64,000 nt of DNA, taken from Alcaligenes ammonioxydans. Lineage in GTDB: Bacteria > Pseudomonadota > Gammaproteobacteria > Burkholderiales > Burkholderiaceae_B. Below the pieces are notes generated by a model. That model searched no databases. It had not been told where the DNA came from and worked only from the letters and a program-made list of their open reading frames with translations. The position numbers and the translations under genes were made by a program. Numbering within the stretch: the first letter of the stretch is position 1; each line of letters starts with the position of its first letter. This document shows, in pieces, positions 31,501 to 40,598 of this stretch. The DNA lies in assembly GCF_019343455.1 (NCBI RefSeq), contig NZ_CP049362.1, forward strand, positions 1,798,001 through 1,862,000, given 5' to 3'.

Positions 31501-32780
31501 CCAAAGACTCCGTGTAAATACCAAGCGTGTTCCTGGCTTAAATCCCGGTAAACCCAATACAAACGCCCTTGGGGGCACAAGGCTACAAAATAGTCGCGCT
31601 GCTGGTGGCCGCCACCGTTCCACCAGCCGGTTTGTATTCGCTCTGGGCCTTGAATCAGGCGCAAACGTTGATGGTCCAGGAGCGGGGATTGTTGGTCGTG
31701 TGGCAGGGGCCGGGCCGGCTCCAGCAGCCAGCATGGACGCTGCCGTACCGGGCCTGCGGCTGGGCGGGCGGCCACCGTTGATGCGGGCTGCCATTGATTG
31801 GCTTGCTCGGGCAAATGGCTGGCCTGGGGGGCGGGGGTGAGGATCTGCCCGGTCCCGAGTCTGGCCTGCAAGCGTTCCAGAAGTTGCTGGTCTTGTTCCT
31901 GCCAATGGTGTGCATCCGGAAACAGACTGCTGGCGTGGGTTTGGCGTGGATGAAGTTGGCGGGCCCGCAGCATCAGGCTTTGGACGGCGGCAGGTAATTG
32001 CAGGGGCTGGAACTGTTCTTGCCAGACAGGCAGAAAGTCCTGGCTGCGCCAGCTAGAGCGGGCCATGTGCAGTTCCAGATGAGTGCTGCGTGGGTAATCT
32101 TTATAGCGCTCCGTATGCAGGGTCAGCTCCAGGCCCGTACAAGCGAGTTGGTGCTGGTTCAGCCCGCCTTCCAGCTGGTTTAGCAGACGGGTCAAGGCCC
32201 GTAATACCAAGGCTTTGTTATTGGAAGGGGTGTCCAGCTCCAGTCGGTATATAAATTGTGGGGCAGACTGGACCCATTCCAGGGTCCAGCTCTGCAAGCC
32301 GTAGGCCTGATCCAGTTGCAGGAGCAGGGTACGCAGCCCGCGCTGGGCCAGACCGTCGCGTGGCAATTGACGCAACTGGCCCAAGGTATGACAGCCCAGG
32401 CTGTGCAACCAGTGCAACTGATCGGCAGGTGCGCCCAGCAACTGGATGGGAAGCGGGTTCAGACAAGCGTGCAGCCGCCGGATGCAACGACGTTGCTTGC
32501 GTGTGGACAGGGCCAGCAAACAGGCCGCCCGCGCGCTGGGAGCCAGGGCCAGACAGGGATCGGGAATCAGGGCTTGCAAGTCTGCCCGAACGTGTTGGTA
32601 TAGACGACGCAGGCCACCAAACAGCCGTAGGCTGGCGCTGATATTCAGTACCCATAAATTCGCCTGAATGTGAGCCAGTTGCGGGCTGTAGTGTAGCAAG
32701 ACCGCCTGCAGCCTGTCTTGCTGCTCTGAACCGGCCTCAGGCGTGAGCAGGCTCTGGGGCAGTCGCAGGCACAGGTACAT
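31497..32780 (-). CDS. imuB: ImuB, inactive Y-family polymerase-like protein
   Basis: Protein of 427 residues. It has the Y-family layout (MYLCLRLPQSLL, LHSLGCHTLGQLRQLPRDGL as the thumb/helix-hairpin-helix part, ELTLHTERYKDYP as the little-finger part). The usual acidic catalytic residues of DinB are not present, as typical for ImuB. It links DnaE2 to the beta clamp. It overlaps imuA by 44 bp and dnaE2 by 4 bp. Confidence 0.92.
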   Translation of the reverse strand: MYLCLRLPQSLLTPEAGSEQQDRLQAVLLHYSPQLAHIQANLWVLNISASLRLFGGLRRLYQHVRADLQALIPDPCLALAPSARAACLLALSTRKQRRCIRRLHACLNPLPIQLLGAPADQLHWLHSLGCHTLGQLRQLPRDGLAQRGLRTLLLQLDQAYGLQSWTLEWVQSAPQFIYRLELDTPSNNKALVLRALTRLLNQLEGGLNQHQLACTGLELTLHTERYKDYPRSTHLELHMARSSWRSQDFLPVWQEQFQPLQLPAAVQSLMLRARQLHPRQTHASSLFPDAHHWQEQDQQLLERLQARLGTGQILTPAPQASHLPEQANQWQPASTVAARPAAGPVRQRPCWLLEPARPLPHDQQSPLLDHQRLRLIQGPERIQTGWWNGGGHQQRDYFVALCPQGRLYWVYRDLSQEHAWYLHGVFG

Positions 32781-33474
32781 GGTTTGGCAGGGCCGCTGGC
32801 GGCATCCCGGTTGGGTGAAGGGCTAAGGCAATGGCTTGCGAGCAGGGCGGACCGCGGCGCTTAAGAATCTGCACATCCAGCCAGGCCTGGCCTTGTTGAT
32901 CTTGTCGGGGGTAAAGCGCCAGGCGCAACAGGGCCGGGCTATTGGCTTGGCTGTGCAGGGGACGTAAGCAAAAAAACAGGCTGTCGCTATGGCTGGCCAA
33001 CAGTTGCAACTGGCGTAAGGCGGCTAAAGGGACATGGGCGGGCAACCAGCTCAGTACGGCGGCACAGTGGCCGTGCCGCAGGGCTTGGGCGCTGGCCCAT
33101 AAGGTGTCGTTCAGGTGCTGGCTGCGTATCCAGAGCAGGCGGGCGGGTAGCGTGCGTGGCGCAGGGTGGGTTGGCCGGGACATTGCACAGGTGCCATGCC
33201 ACGATTGCTGCATGGGCTGATAGGGAGGGGCGACCAGCACACGCAAGCGTTCTGCCGGCATGGCATTTAAGGCGGGCAATAGCAAGGACATGGCACTGCT
33301 GTCCGGGTGGGCCAGCAGCTCGATCAGGTTGCCCACTGGCCAGCCGCCTCCAGGCAGTTGGGCATTCAGGCTGTCAAAGCCACTGGACAGGCACGTGCCG
33401 GCGGCATGCGCATAATGCTTGCCCGTCCACAGGGAGGGGTGAATATCTAAAAGGGAACGAAGTGCGCTTGCCAT
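32737..33474 (-). CDS. imuA: ImuA, translesion synthesis protein
   Basis: Protein of 245 residues, RecA/SulA-like (SSGFDSLNAQLPGGGWPVGNLIELLAHP). The C-terminal part is Pro/Ala-rich. It acts with ImuB and DnaE2 in damage-induced mutagenesis. I chose ATG 33474 with CAGGAG upstream, 16 bp from the LexA box; the longer upstream frame would run across that box. First gene of the cassette. Confidence 0.9.
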   Translation of the reverse strand: MASALRSLLDIHPSLWTGKHYAHAAGTCLSSGFDSLNAQLPGGGWPVGNLIELLAHPDSSAMSLLLPALNAMPAERLRVLVAPPYQPMQQSWHGTCAMSRPTHPAPRTLPARLLWIRSQHLNDTLWASAQALRHGHCAAVLSWLPAHVPLAALRQLQLLASHSDSLFFCLRPLHSQANSPALLRLALYPRQDQQGQAWLDVQILKRRGPPCSQAIALALHPTGMPPAALPNHVPVPATAPEPAHA

Positions 33475-33490
33475 AGAATGCTCCTGAATG

Positions 33491-33506
33491 CTGTATAAAT
33501 ATACAG
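33491..33506 (-). promoter_or_regulatory. LexA (SOS) box
   Basis: CTGTATAAATATACAG, a perfect CTGT-N8-ACAG palindrome. It lies 16 bp upstream of imuA. LexA should repress the cassette here. The divergent tapT gene starts 81 bp away and might also be affected. Confidence 0.92.
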
Positions 33507-33587
33507 TAAAAATGCAACTCGGCAAACCGGCCATCGGCTTCAAAGCAGAACTTTTATATACTGTGGCCTTCTGTTGGGTCCCCTTGC

Positions 33588-34202
33588 ATGAACGCTTCCT
33601 CTTTCTCTCGTCCAGGCCGTTGCGCACGGTGTCAGCGGCCTGTGGCCCGATGCTTGTGTTCGCTGATTCCTTCTCTGCAAGCAACGTGCCCTCTTTTGAT
33701 TCTGCAGCATCATTCCGAGGCGCGGCATGCGCTCAATACCGGGCGCCTGGCGTATTTGGGTGTGCAAGGGGCGCAGCTGTGGGTGGGGGAGCAGTTTGAA
33801 GATCTGGAGGCGCGTTTAGCGCAGGCCCAGCGTCCTGTACTGCTGTTTCCGGGACCTCAGGCCCAGGTGGCCCGGGCCTTGGCGCCCCAGCAAAGGCCTG
33901 ATCTGATAGTGGTGCCCGATGGCACCTGGCGCAAGGCCCGTTTGATTTTGCATCGCAATCCGATCTTGCAGCGTTTGCCGCATTGGGTGCTGCCGCAAGG
34001 GGATGTGTCGCGCTACCGGTTGCGCAAAGCGCCAGATCCTCAGGCCGTTTCCACGTTGGAGGCGATTGTACGGTTGATGCAGCTTATGGAGCCGGAGCGC
34101 GATTTCAGCGCCTTGCTACGGCCATTTGAGCATTTGATCGAGGAGCAGATCCAGGCCATGGGCCTGGATACCTATGAGCGCAACTATCCTACTTCCAGAT
34201 GA
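33588..34202 (+). CDS. tapT: tRNA-uridine aminocarboxypropyltransferase, DTW family
   Basis: Protein of 204 residues. N-terminal cysteines 12, 15, 22 and 24 probably bind zinc. The family motif is VVPDGTWRKAR (D-T-W), followed by LPQGDVSRYRLRKAP and STLEAIVRLMQ. TapT-type DTW enzymes attach the aminocarboxypropyl group of SAM to uridine in tRNA (acp3U47). ATG 33588. It converges on the next minus-strand gene with a 14-bp overlap. Confidence 0.88.
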   Translation: MNASSFSRPGRCARCQRPVARCLCSLIPSLQATCPLLILQHHSEARHALNTGRLAYLGVQGAQLWVGEQFEDLEARLAQAQRPVLLFPGPQAQVARALAPQQRPDLIVVPDGTWRKARLILHRNPILQRLPHWVLPQGDVSRYRLRKAPDPQAVSTLEAIVRLMQLMEPERDFSALLRPFEHLIEEQIQAMGLDTYERNYPTSR

Positions 34203-34608
34203 AGTTCAGTTCCTGCGGCTTACCCTCGACCAGTGTGGTCTGGCGCTCCTGGGTTTGGCCTTCGTACGTGGCAAACACTTTGTAGCTGCCCGGACCGAGG
34301 CGGATCAGGCAATAAGGGCCATCAATCAGGCTGTTGAGCACGGTCTGATCGGCGCTGTTACGGATCACCAGCTGAACATCAGAGATGTAGGCGATGCGCT
34401 CGCCCTGCTGGGCTGAAAAGTTGACGGACAAGGGAAAGGTGCTGCGCACCATGCGGAAAAGCTGGGCTTCATCACTGCCTATGCCGCCGCTGACGTATTC
34501 GGTGGAGCCGTAATACTGGCTGGGGGGCAGTTCCTGAGCGTGCGCAATCGGACTGCTCAACAAGGCCAGCGACATGGCAATGCCGATCAAAGAAAGACGA
34601 GGACTCAT
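34189..34608 (-). CDS. Secreted carboxypeptidase-regulatory-like protein
   Basis: Protein of 139 residues with signal peptide MSPRLSLIGIAMSLALLSSPIAHA. The mature part is beta-rich, ending GPGSYKVFATYEGQTQERQTTLVEGKPQELNFIW, the pattern of carboxypeptidase-regulatory-like (transthyretin-like) folds. It is probably periplasmic; role unknown. It overlaps the NRDE gene stop by 4 bp (ATGA). Confidence 0.7.
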   Translation of the reverse strand: MSPRLSLIGIAMSLALLSSPIAHAQELPPSQYYGSTEYVSGGIGSDEAQLFRMVRSTFPLSVNFSAQQGERIAYISDVQLVIRNSADQTVLNSLIDGPYCLIRLGPGSYKVFATYEGQTQERQTTLVEGKPQELNFIWK

Positions 34609-35498
34609 GAGATTTCCTTGCTTGAGGTGAGGTGGCTAAGCGGGCCATGCATGGCCCTGTTGCTGTTATGAGTGGAAGGGGGCAGGCCGTGCGGATGAAA
34701 GCTGGGCCATGACAAGGGCCAGTCATGTTGCCGCTCGGGCTGGGCCGCCGGGGTGAAGCTGCGTTCACGCAGCGTACCTTGCCCATGCTGATCCAGCGTA
34801 ATGACGGTGGTGCAACGCGTGCCATAGTCGGGGCTGACAATAAACGGGCTGCTTAACAGGCGTTCGCGCTCCAGGCTCAAGCCGGTCTGAGGCAAGTCTG
34901 CATCGGCGGCCAGGTCCTGATTGCGCAAACCTTGAAACAAGCTCTCTACGGCCGGGGCCGAGCCGTCAAAATGTTGCGCTTGCAGGGTTTCCTTCAAGAA
35001 CAGGCTTTTGGGCCACGGGGTGTTCAGCCAGGCATTGCTCAGAATATGGACGCCCGGATCGAGTCGTTGCGGCTGGCCGCTGGGGTGACGATTACTGTAA
35101 TAAGCCAGTTGCAAGGCTTGCGTGTCGGTGGGCCATTGCAGCACAAAAAGATTAAAACCGGCGTACTCGGCCCCTTGACGGGCTAACTGGGCCAGATAAT
35201 CCAGAGGGCTGCGCTCATCGCGCAGGAATTGGGGGATCAGTTCTCCCCGCGAACGTTGAGCGCCGCTTTTATTGCCGGGAATTTCGCGGTAGTTGGTAAG
35301 CAGGGCCAGTCGTCCCCGGCATTGTGTCAGGCCCAGCCACGTGCCTCCGGCCTGCAGGTCACGACCGGCAAGAATGTCGGGCTCGTCTTGCCAGGGCTGT
35401 GCCGGCTGGCTGGGACGAGCATGATATTCATCGCGATTGGCGGCAATAATCAGCGGCCAATCCGCATTGACTCCGATGGCGATATAAGCGATGCACAT
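34605..35498 (-). CDS. NRDE (TANGO2-like) family protein
   Basis: Protein of 297 residues. It starts MCIAYIAI with Cys2, contains IIAANRDEYHARPSQPA (the NRDE motif), GRDLQAGGTWLGLT and LLTNYREIP, and ends with a region of Ser/Pro. An N-terminal-nucleophile-like hydrolase fold is suspected for the family; human TANGO2 has been linked to lipid and haem handling, while bacterial roles are unclear. ATG 35498. Confidence 0.88.
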   Translation of the reverse strand: MCIAYIAIGVNADWPLIIAANRDEYHARPSQPAQPWQDEPDILAGRDLQAGGTWLGLTQCRGRLALLTNYREIPGNKSGAQRSRGELIPQFLRDERSPLDYLAQLARQGAEYAGFNLFVLQWPTDTQALQLAYYSNRHPSGQPQRLDPGVHILSNAWLNTPWPKSLFLKETLQAQHFDGSAPAVESLFQGLRNQDLAADADLPQTGLSLERERLLSSPFIVSPDYGTRCTTVITLDQHGQGTLRERSFTPAAQPERQHDWPLSWPSFHPHGLPPSTHNSNRAMHGPLSHLTSSKEIS

Positions 35499-35610
35499 GT
35501 GCCGATTGTAGGATGGCTATGCAGGCTTTGGTAGCCGAAGAAGTGCCAAGTTCCGTATTTTTTCCCGGCATTGGAACGCAGGTGCGGGCCGTGTATTTGC
35601 CGCCGGGCCC

Positions 35611-36558
35611 TTAAGGCGCCATGTAGTCCCGGGCCAGGCGTACAACCGTGACGCCGGGACGCAGCTGACGTAAAGAAGGCATGATCAAGGTGCAGTGGTC
35701 GTAAGGCGTCAGCAAGGGCTGCCCATCGGCCTGGCCGATGCATGTGCCTGCCTGGCTCAGGGTTTCCAGGCCTTGCCAGGCCTGGCTGAAACTCACTTGC
35801 CGGGAGGGCGCCACCACCGCATGGGTGACCTGCACGATTCGTTGCTGTTTGGGAGAGGCCCGACGCCAGTCTGACGGGATGTCTTGGATGTCCACAATCT
35901 CGGAGGCGATGAGAAAGCGGGCAATCAGGTCCAGCGCCACAGCCGGTGTCTGCGGGTCTCCGTGAAAGCCGCATTCCAGCAACAGGGAGCGGGTTTCTTC
36001 AGCCTCGGGCTCAGAGAATCGGCCGTAATCGCGCATGCGTACGCCGTCCTGATGGCCGGAATCCACAATGACGTGTTCGGGGGCGCCCAGTGTCTTGGCC
36101 AGCTCGATGTTGCGCTCCAAGGTTCCGGTCAATAGCAAGGGCGCACAGGGCTCGTGCATGGAGTGCAGGTCCAGCAACCAGTCGGCCTGTTCCAGCCAGG
36201 GCAAGATGGCGCGTGCGCGACGTTGTTCCTGAGTCTGTGTTTGAGACAGTTTTTGCGCACTCCAGACCCGATTCATGTCTTCATCCACATAACGGCTGGC
36301 ATCGTGATGCGCCGGGTCAAAGCGATCAAAAGCGTCCAGATTGCAAAAAGCCAGGATCAGCTTGCCGCGACGGGGTTGCACACCACGAGCGAGCAAGGCT
36401 TTCAAGGCCCAGGCTCCGCAAAGCTCATTACCGTGTATTAACGCGCTGATCATCACGGTTCGGCCCGCTTTACCGGAGTCCAGGCACCACAGGCCGAGAA
36501 CACCGGTATTGCCCTGGCGCTCTGTTTGAATGTCGGGGTACGAAAGAGAAAAGGACAT
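35611..36558 (-). CDS. Succinylglutamate desuccinylase/aspartoacylase-family hydrolase
   Basis: Protein of 315 residues, M14-like zinc enzyme. ALIHGNELCGAWAL supplies zinc ligands His and Glu (HGNE). LAFCNLDAFDRFD, DEDMNRVW and LLDLHSMHEP (second His) complete the site. It removes an acyl group from an N-acylated amino acid or a similar amide. Substrate unknown. It precedes a Bug-type binding protein on the minus strand (36604-37593 is upstream), so both may act on the same imported carboxylate. Confidence 0.85.
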   Translation of the reverse strand: MSFSLSYPDIQTERQGNTGVLGLWCLDSGKAGRTVMISALIHGNELCGAWALKALLARGVQPRRGKLILAFCNLDAFDRFDPAHHDASRYVDEDMNRVWSAQKLSQTQTQEQRRARAILPWLEQADWLLDLHSMHEPCAPLLLTGTLERNIELAKTLGAPEHVIVDSGHQDGVRMRDYGRFSEPEAEETRSLLLECGFHGDPQTPAVALDLIARFLIASEIVDIQDIPSDWRRASPKQQRIVQVTHAVVAPSRQVSFSQAWQGLETLSQAGTCIGQADGQPLLTPYDHCTLIMPSLRQLRPGVTVVRLARDYMAP

Positions 36559-36603
36559 GCTAGGGGCTCCAGCACCCCGACCTGCGGCCGGGGGCCTGTT
36601 TTT

Positions 36604-37593
36604 TTATTCGGCTTGCAGTTTGGCCAGCTCAACCAGGCGGGCGTATTTATCGACTTCTCTGGCCTGAAATTCTGCTGCGTTCATGCCGGGGGCGTAAAGC
36701 GTAGCGCCATTCGACCGCATTTTCTCTTGCAGGCTGGACGATTCCAGGCTGTTATCCAAAGCCTGGCGTAAGGTCTGGGTGACGGATTCAGGCAAGTCCT
36801 TGGGGCCATACAAGCCGAACCAGACATTGATGTCGACTTTTTCAAAACCGGGCGTATCGGCCAGCGGCGGAATTTCCGGTGCAGCCGCAGACGCACGGGT
36901 TTCGGTAATGCCCAAGGGGACGATGGCACCTGCCCGTGCTTGTGACAGGCCCGAGGACAGGACCAGATAAGCGGTGTCCAATTGTCCACTCATCAGGTCC
37001 GAGACCAGAGGAGGCACGCCGCGATAGGGCACATGCATGGCAGTGGTGCCGGTGGAGGCATTGACCATTTCACCGGCCAGGTGCAGGGTGGTCCCCACGC
37101 CCGAGGAGCCAAAGCTGAAGGCTTCGGGTTGGGCAGCCCGCAGTTTTTGCGCATAGTCCGCCGCCGAGCGGATGCCCGATTTTTTGGAGGCGGCCAGCAG
37201 CAGGGGCTGAGAAGCAATCATGCCAATGGGCGTAAAGTCTTTCTGTCCGTCATAGCGCACGGCCTTGTTGATCATGCCTGCGATAATCATCTCGTTGGTG
37301 GAACCCAGCAGCAGGGTATAGCCGTCAGCAGCGGCACGCTGGACACGTTGAGCTCCAATCGTCCCGCCTGCGCCGCCCGCATTTTCGACCACCACCGTTT
37401 GGCCCAGACGGTTGCTGAGCTCTTCCGCCAGCAGGCGTGCAGTCAGGTCGACGCTGCCTCCGGCCGGATAGCCTACGACCAACGTCAGGCTGCGTGAGGG
37501 ATAGGTGTCGGCATGGCTGATCGAAATGGGCAAGAGGCTACAGGCGCCTGCCAGGCTCAGTACCAGACTGCGTTTGGAGAAAGAAAAAGACAT
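36604..37593 (-). CDS. Bug-family tripartite tricarboxylate binding protein
   Basis: Protein of 329 residues with signal peptide (about 1-28). The fold markers are YPSRSLTLVVGYPAGGSVDLTARLLAEELS, VVENAGGAGGTIGAQRV and DGYTLLLGSTNEM. Bug proteins bind carboxylates in the periplasm; most are orphans without TctA/TctB nearby, as here. ATG 37593. Placed between a deacylase and a LysR regulator, it probably belongs to a carboxylate use unit. Confidence 0.9.
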   Translation of the reverse strand: MSFSFSKRSLVLSLAGACSLLPISISHADTYPSRSLTLVVGYPAGGSVDLTARLLAEELSNRLGQTVVVENAGGAGGTIGAQRVQRAAADGYTLLLGSTNEMIIAGMINKAVRYDGQKDFTPIGMIASQPLLLAASKKSGIRSAADYAQKLRAAQPEAFSFGSSGVGTTLHLAGEMVNASTGTTAMHVPYRGVPPLVSDLMSGQLDTAYLVLSSGLSQARAGAIVPLGITETRASAAAPEIPPLADTPGFEKVDINVWFGLYGPKDLPESVTQTLRQALDNSLESSSLQEKMRSNGATLYAPGMNAAEFQAREVDKYARLVELAKLQAE

Positions 37594-37751
37594 GATGTGC
37601 TCCCCGTTCGATGGATAGGGCTCCGGCCCGCAGCCCGGGTGGGTGCGTCGGGCGTGTTTATCCTTAGTTATGAAGGGGTATTGTGTCCGCTGCAGCTGAT
37701 GCTGATGTGCTGTTACGGCACATAGCCGTGCTTTTTCAGCCGGCAGATCTG

Positions 37752-38666
37752 TTAACGAGCTTGCTGGGTAAAGGCCCAGACAGATTCGGCCAGATCCGAA
37801 AGGGGGGCGCGCGAGCGATACAGACGAACCTCAAAGGCAATCTCATCGCCCTTGCCGCCTAGCTGCACCAGCGTTCCGCGACGACATTCATTGGCAATCA
37901 TGGACAAGGGCAGCCAGGCCACGCCCATGCCTTTTAATACTGAGCCCATGGCCGTGTCCAGCGAATCGCACCGTACCGTACTGACCAGAGGGTAGGGAAA
38001 GTGATGCAGCTTGTCGCCCAGAATCCGGGCCATGGCCAGACCGCCCGAATATGAAATCAAGGGTATGCTGCGCCCGCTATCGGCGTTGAGCTCATACAAA
38101 GGGTGGCCATTCTTGCGCCGTTGACAGGTCGGCACCAGTTTGTCGGTAGCGATGGTCATGTAGGTGACCTGTTCGGCCAGAAGCTCAATTGACAGGGCGG
38201 GGTGCTCATAGCAGCACAGAAAGTCTGTTTTGCCTTGGGCAAGCAGCTTGGCCATATCTGCCATCATGCCGGTGCTGATATCGATCGGTATGTGGGCGGA
38301 CAAGGGGGCCTGGCTGCCTTTCTGAAGGCGGCTGACCCAATCGGTGACCAAGGTGCGCGCCAGACTGCGGCCAGTGGCGATGCGCAAATGACCTTGCCCT
38401 GTCTGCTCCGAGGCCTGCAATTGCCGACGTACCCGGTTGAGTTGCTCCAGTACTTGATGGGCGGTGTTGTAGAACACCTGTCCCTGGGCCGTGAGCGTGA
38501 TGGGCAGGCTACCACGTTCCACCAGAGGGGTTCCGACCCAGGCCTCCAAGGCCCGGATACGGCGTCCAAATGCGGGGTGTGTGACGTGGCGTTGTTCTGC
38601 TGCCCGGACAAAGCTGCCTTCGCGTGCCAGGGTGAGGAAATCTTCAAGCAGTTTGAGCTGAGGCAC
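37752..38666 (-). CDS. LysR-family transcriptional regulator
   Basis: Protein of 304 residues. The N-terminal winged helix is PQLKLLEDFLTLAREGSFVRAAEQRHVTHPAFGRRIRALEAWVG; a periplasmic-binding-like effector domain follows. No ATG is available: GTG 38666 has AAGGAG 10 bases upstream, while GTG 38675 sits too close to it. It runs in the same direction as the Bug gene, 158 bp upstream, and may control it together with the deacylase gene. Confidence 0.88.
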   Translation of the reverse strand: MPQLKLLEDFLTLAREGSFVRAAEQRHVTHPAFGRRIRALEAWVGTPLVERGSLPITLTAQGQVFYNTAHQVLEQLNRVRRQLQASEQTGQGHLRIATGRSLARTLVTDWVSRLQKGSQAPLSAHIPIDISTGMMADMAKLLAQGKTDFLCCYEHPALSIELLAEQVTYMTIATDKLVPTCQRRKNGHPLYELNADSGRSIPLISYSGGLAMARILGDKLHHFPYPLVSTVRCDSLDTAMGSVLKGMGVAWLPLSMIANECRRGTLVQLGGKGDEIAFEVRLYRSRAPLSDLAESVWAFTQQAR

Positions 38667-38836
38667 GACAAGCACGCTCCTTAAAAGAATGCAGGCCTAT
38701 TGATACCGGCTGCTGACCCATCGAAAGAGGTAGCCGAGCAGCAGGTCGTAAAAATGCCCCAAAATCGGCTCAAAGGCCATGATGTTGGGGCATCGGGCAG
38801 ACCGTGTGTCTGTCACGGTTCAGACACGCAGGGAGA

Positions 38837-39841
38837 TTAGAGCATGGCCAGACCGTTGGATTTTTCGACCAGATCACGGATGCGCACGGCATCACCGATA
38901 CGAGAATAACGGCCTGAGGAATTCAGCAGCACAATAGCCACCTCCCGATCCTCGATTTTGGTCAACATTACCAGACATTCACCCGCTTCGTTGATGAAGC
39001 CGGTTTTGGAGACCTGGATATCCCAGTTGGCGTTTTTGACCAGACGATTGGTGTTATTAAAGACCAGTTGGCGGCCTCGCATGGGCTGGACGGAGTACTG
39101 GTCGTTGGTCGTGTATTGCTGAATGCGGGCATGCTGGCTGGTGGCGGTCAGCAGTTTGACCAGATCGCGCGGGCTGGCCACATTGTCGCTGGACAGGCCG
39201 GTGGGTTCGACAAAGCGCGTATTGCGCATGCCCAAGGCGCGCGCCTTGTCATTCATGGCGCGCACAAAGGCGGGCAGTCCGCCGGGATAATTACGGCCCA
39301 AGGCATGGGCGGCCCGGTTTTCTGACGACATCAGGGCCAGATGCATCATGTCGGCACGGCTCAAACGCGAGCCGACGCTCAGACGTGAGCTGGAATGTTT
39401 GACGCGATCCACGTCTTCGTCGATGATCTCCAGCATTTCATCCATAGGCAAGCCCGACTCGGCAACGACCAGAGCGGTCATCAGCTTGGAGATGGATGCA
39501 ATGGGACGCACGGCGTCGCTGTTTTTCTGGTACAGCACCGTTGACGACTCCAGATCCTGCACAAATGCAATTTCCGAACGCAAGGCCGCATTCTGAATCA
39601 GGGCGTCATGTTTGAGGGCATTCAGGGCACGGCGACTATCGTTTTCGTTATAGCTGATAGGCTGCAGGTTTTTTTCGAAAACCAGGTGAGGCACGTTGTA
39701 GCTGATGGCGGCGGTGGCTTCCTCCTGGACGGAGGGCTCGGCCAGCGCCAAAGTCTGGGCCAGCGACGAAAGCGAAAAAGGCGCTAGAAATAAAACACAT
39801 AGCGCACGGCGTATTAATTTATTTGTTCTGGTCTGAGGCAT
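38837..39841 (-). CDS. pbpG: D-alanyl-D-alanine endopeptidase, PBP7-like
   Basis: Protein of 334 residues with a signal peptide (about 1-29). The penicillin-binding motifs are S116-I-S-K119 (ASISKLM), SEN (MSSENRAAH) and KTG (VSKTGFINEAG). The short, C-terminal-domain-free plan fits PbpG, which cleaves D-Ala-meso-DAP crosslinks during wall remodelling. ATG 39841. Confidence 0.9.
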   Translation of the reverse strand: MPQTRTNKLIRRALCVLFLAPFSLSSLAQTLALAEPSVQEEATAAISYNVPHLVFEKNLQPISYNENDSRRALNALKHDALIQNAALRSEIAFVQDLESSTVLYQKNSDAVRPIASISKLMTALVVAESGLPMDEMLEIIDEDVDRVKHSSSRLSVGSRLSRADMMHLALMSSENRAAHALGRNYPGGLPAFVRAMNDKARALGMRNTRFVEPTGLSSDNVASPRDLVKLLTATSQHARIQQYTTNDQYSVQPMRGRQLVFNNTNRLVKNANWDIQVSKTGFINEAGECLVMLTKIEDREVAIVLLNSSGRYSRIGDAVRIRDLVEKSNGLAML

Positions 39842-40013
39842 TTTTCAGTTCCCGGAGGGCGAGAAACAGAAGGGCGGAGAGAATTTATGCGCTTATGCTA
39901 CCAGAAAAAATCCTCTTTATATTAGTATCTTACGGCTCAAAGTTAAAAAAAAATTAAGATGTCTTTGCGGTATCATTAAGAAACTTATTTTTATCTGTAT
40001 AAAAACACAGTCT

Positions 40014-40469
40014 ATGTCTTTGGTGAAATTTAAAAACAATAAAAAACCTGTTTTTATAAACAGTTTTTTAAATCGTTTGTGGACATCAATATCGCTGGCT
40101 TTGGTACTGCCGCTCGCACACGCCGCCTCATTAAGTTGGGATGGCGAGCAGCTCAGCAGTGCCATCACGCCCGCTTCGCCCAGCAGCCAGCAGTTCTTCA
40201 TGCCAGCGCAAGCGGTACAGGCGCAGGCCTCATCGATTGGCAAGGTGGAGGTCAGCTACCACCATAATGGGCGCGCCATTTTGAAAAGCCGTTTGTGCCT
40301 GCAAGGAGGAAAGTGCGTGGATATGAACGGGTCGGTACTCAGCACCAGAGCCTTTGCGGGCCAGGATGCGCGTCTTGGTTTTGTGTTGATGCACGAGGTG
40401 TGGAGTTGGGCGGGTAGCACCGAACCGGTGCGCGTCCAGGCTTCGATCCGAGTCAATTACCAGCCTTAG
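40014..40469 (+). CDS. FlhE-like periplasmic flagellar protein
   Basis: Protein of 151 residues. A long N-terminal segment with a signal peptide (LWTSISLALVLPLAHA) is followed by a beta-rich domain. SRLCLQGGKCVDMNGSVLSTRAFAG matches the two-cysteine motif of enteric FlhE (RLCSQSRCVELEG in E. coli, from memory). FlhE is a periplasmic chaperone-like protein that limits proton leak through the flagellar export gate. Here it is outside an flhBA operon and 129 bp before a stator-like pair. ATG 40014. Confidence 0.68.
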   Translation: MSLVKFKNNKKPVFINSFLNRLWTSISLALVLPLAHAASLSWDGEQLSSAITPASPSSQQFFMPAQAVQAQASSIGKVEVSYHHNGRAILKSRLCLQGGKCVDMNGSVLSTRAFAGQDARLGFVLMHEVWSWAGSTEPVRVQASIRVNYQP

Positions 40470-40598
40470 TGTGACTGGCCGCGATGTGCATAATTGTTGT
40501 CTGTCTTTGATGCAACGCAAGGTCCAGGCCTAAAGAAACTCGTTCTGCTGCCGATATGTAGTCCTGATGCCCCTCGGGCCCATAACCAGGACTTGTGC

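Noticed and set aside
31500..31905. N-terminal extension of DnaE2 by 135 residues
   Set aside because: The extension lies within imuB in another frame and is Pro/Arg-rich; the family start is at ATG 31500 in an ATGA overlap.
36559..36603. Possible terminator between the Bug and deacylase genes
   Set aside because: The GC hairpin has its T-run on the plus strand, while both genes are on the minus strand; no plus-strand gene ends there.
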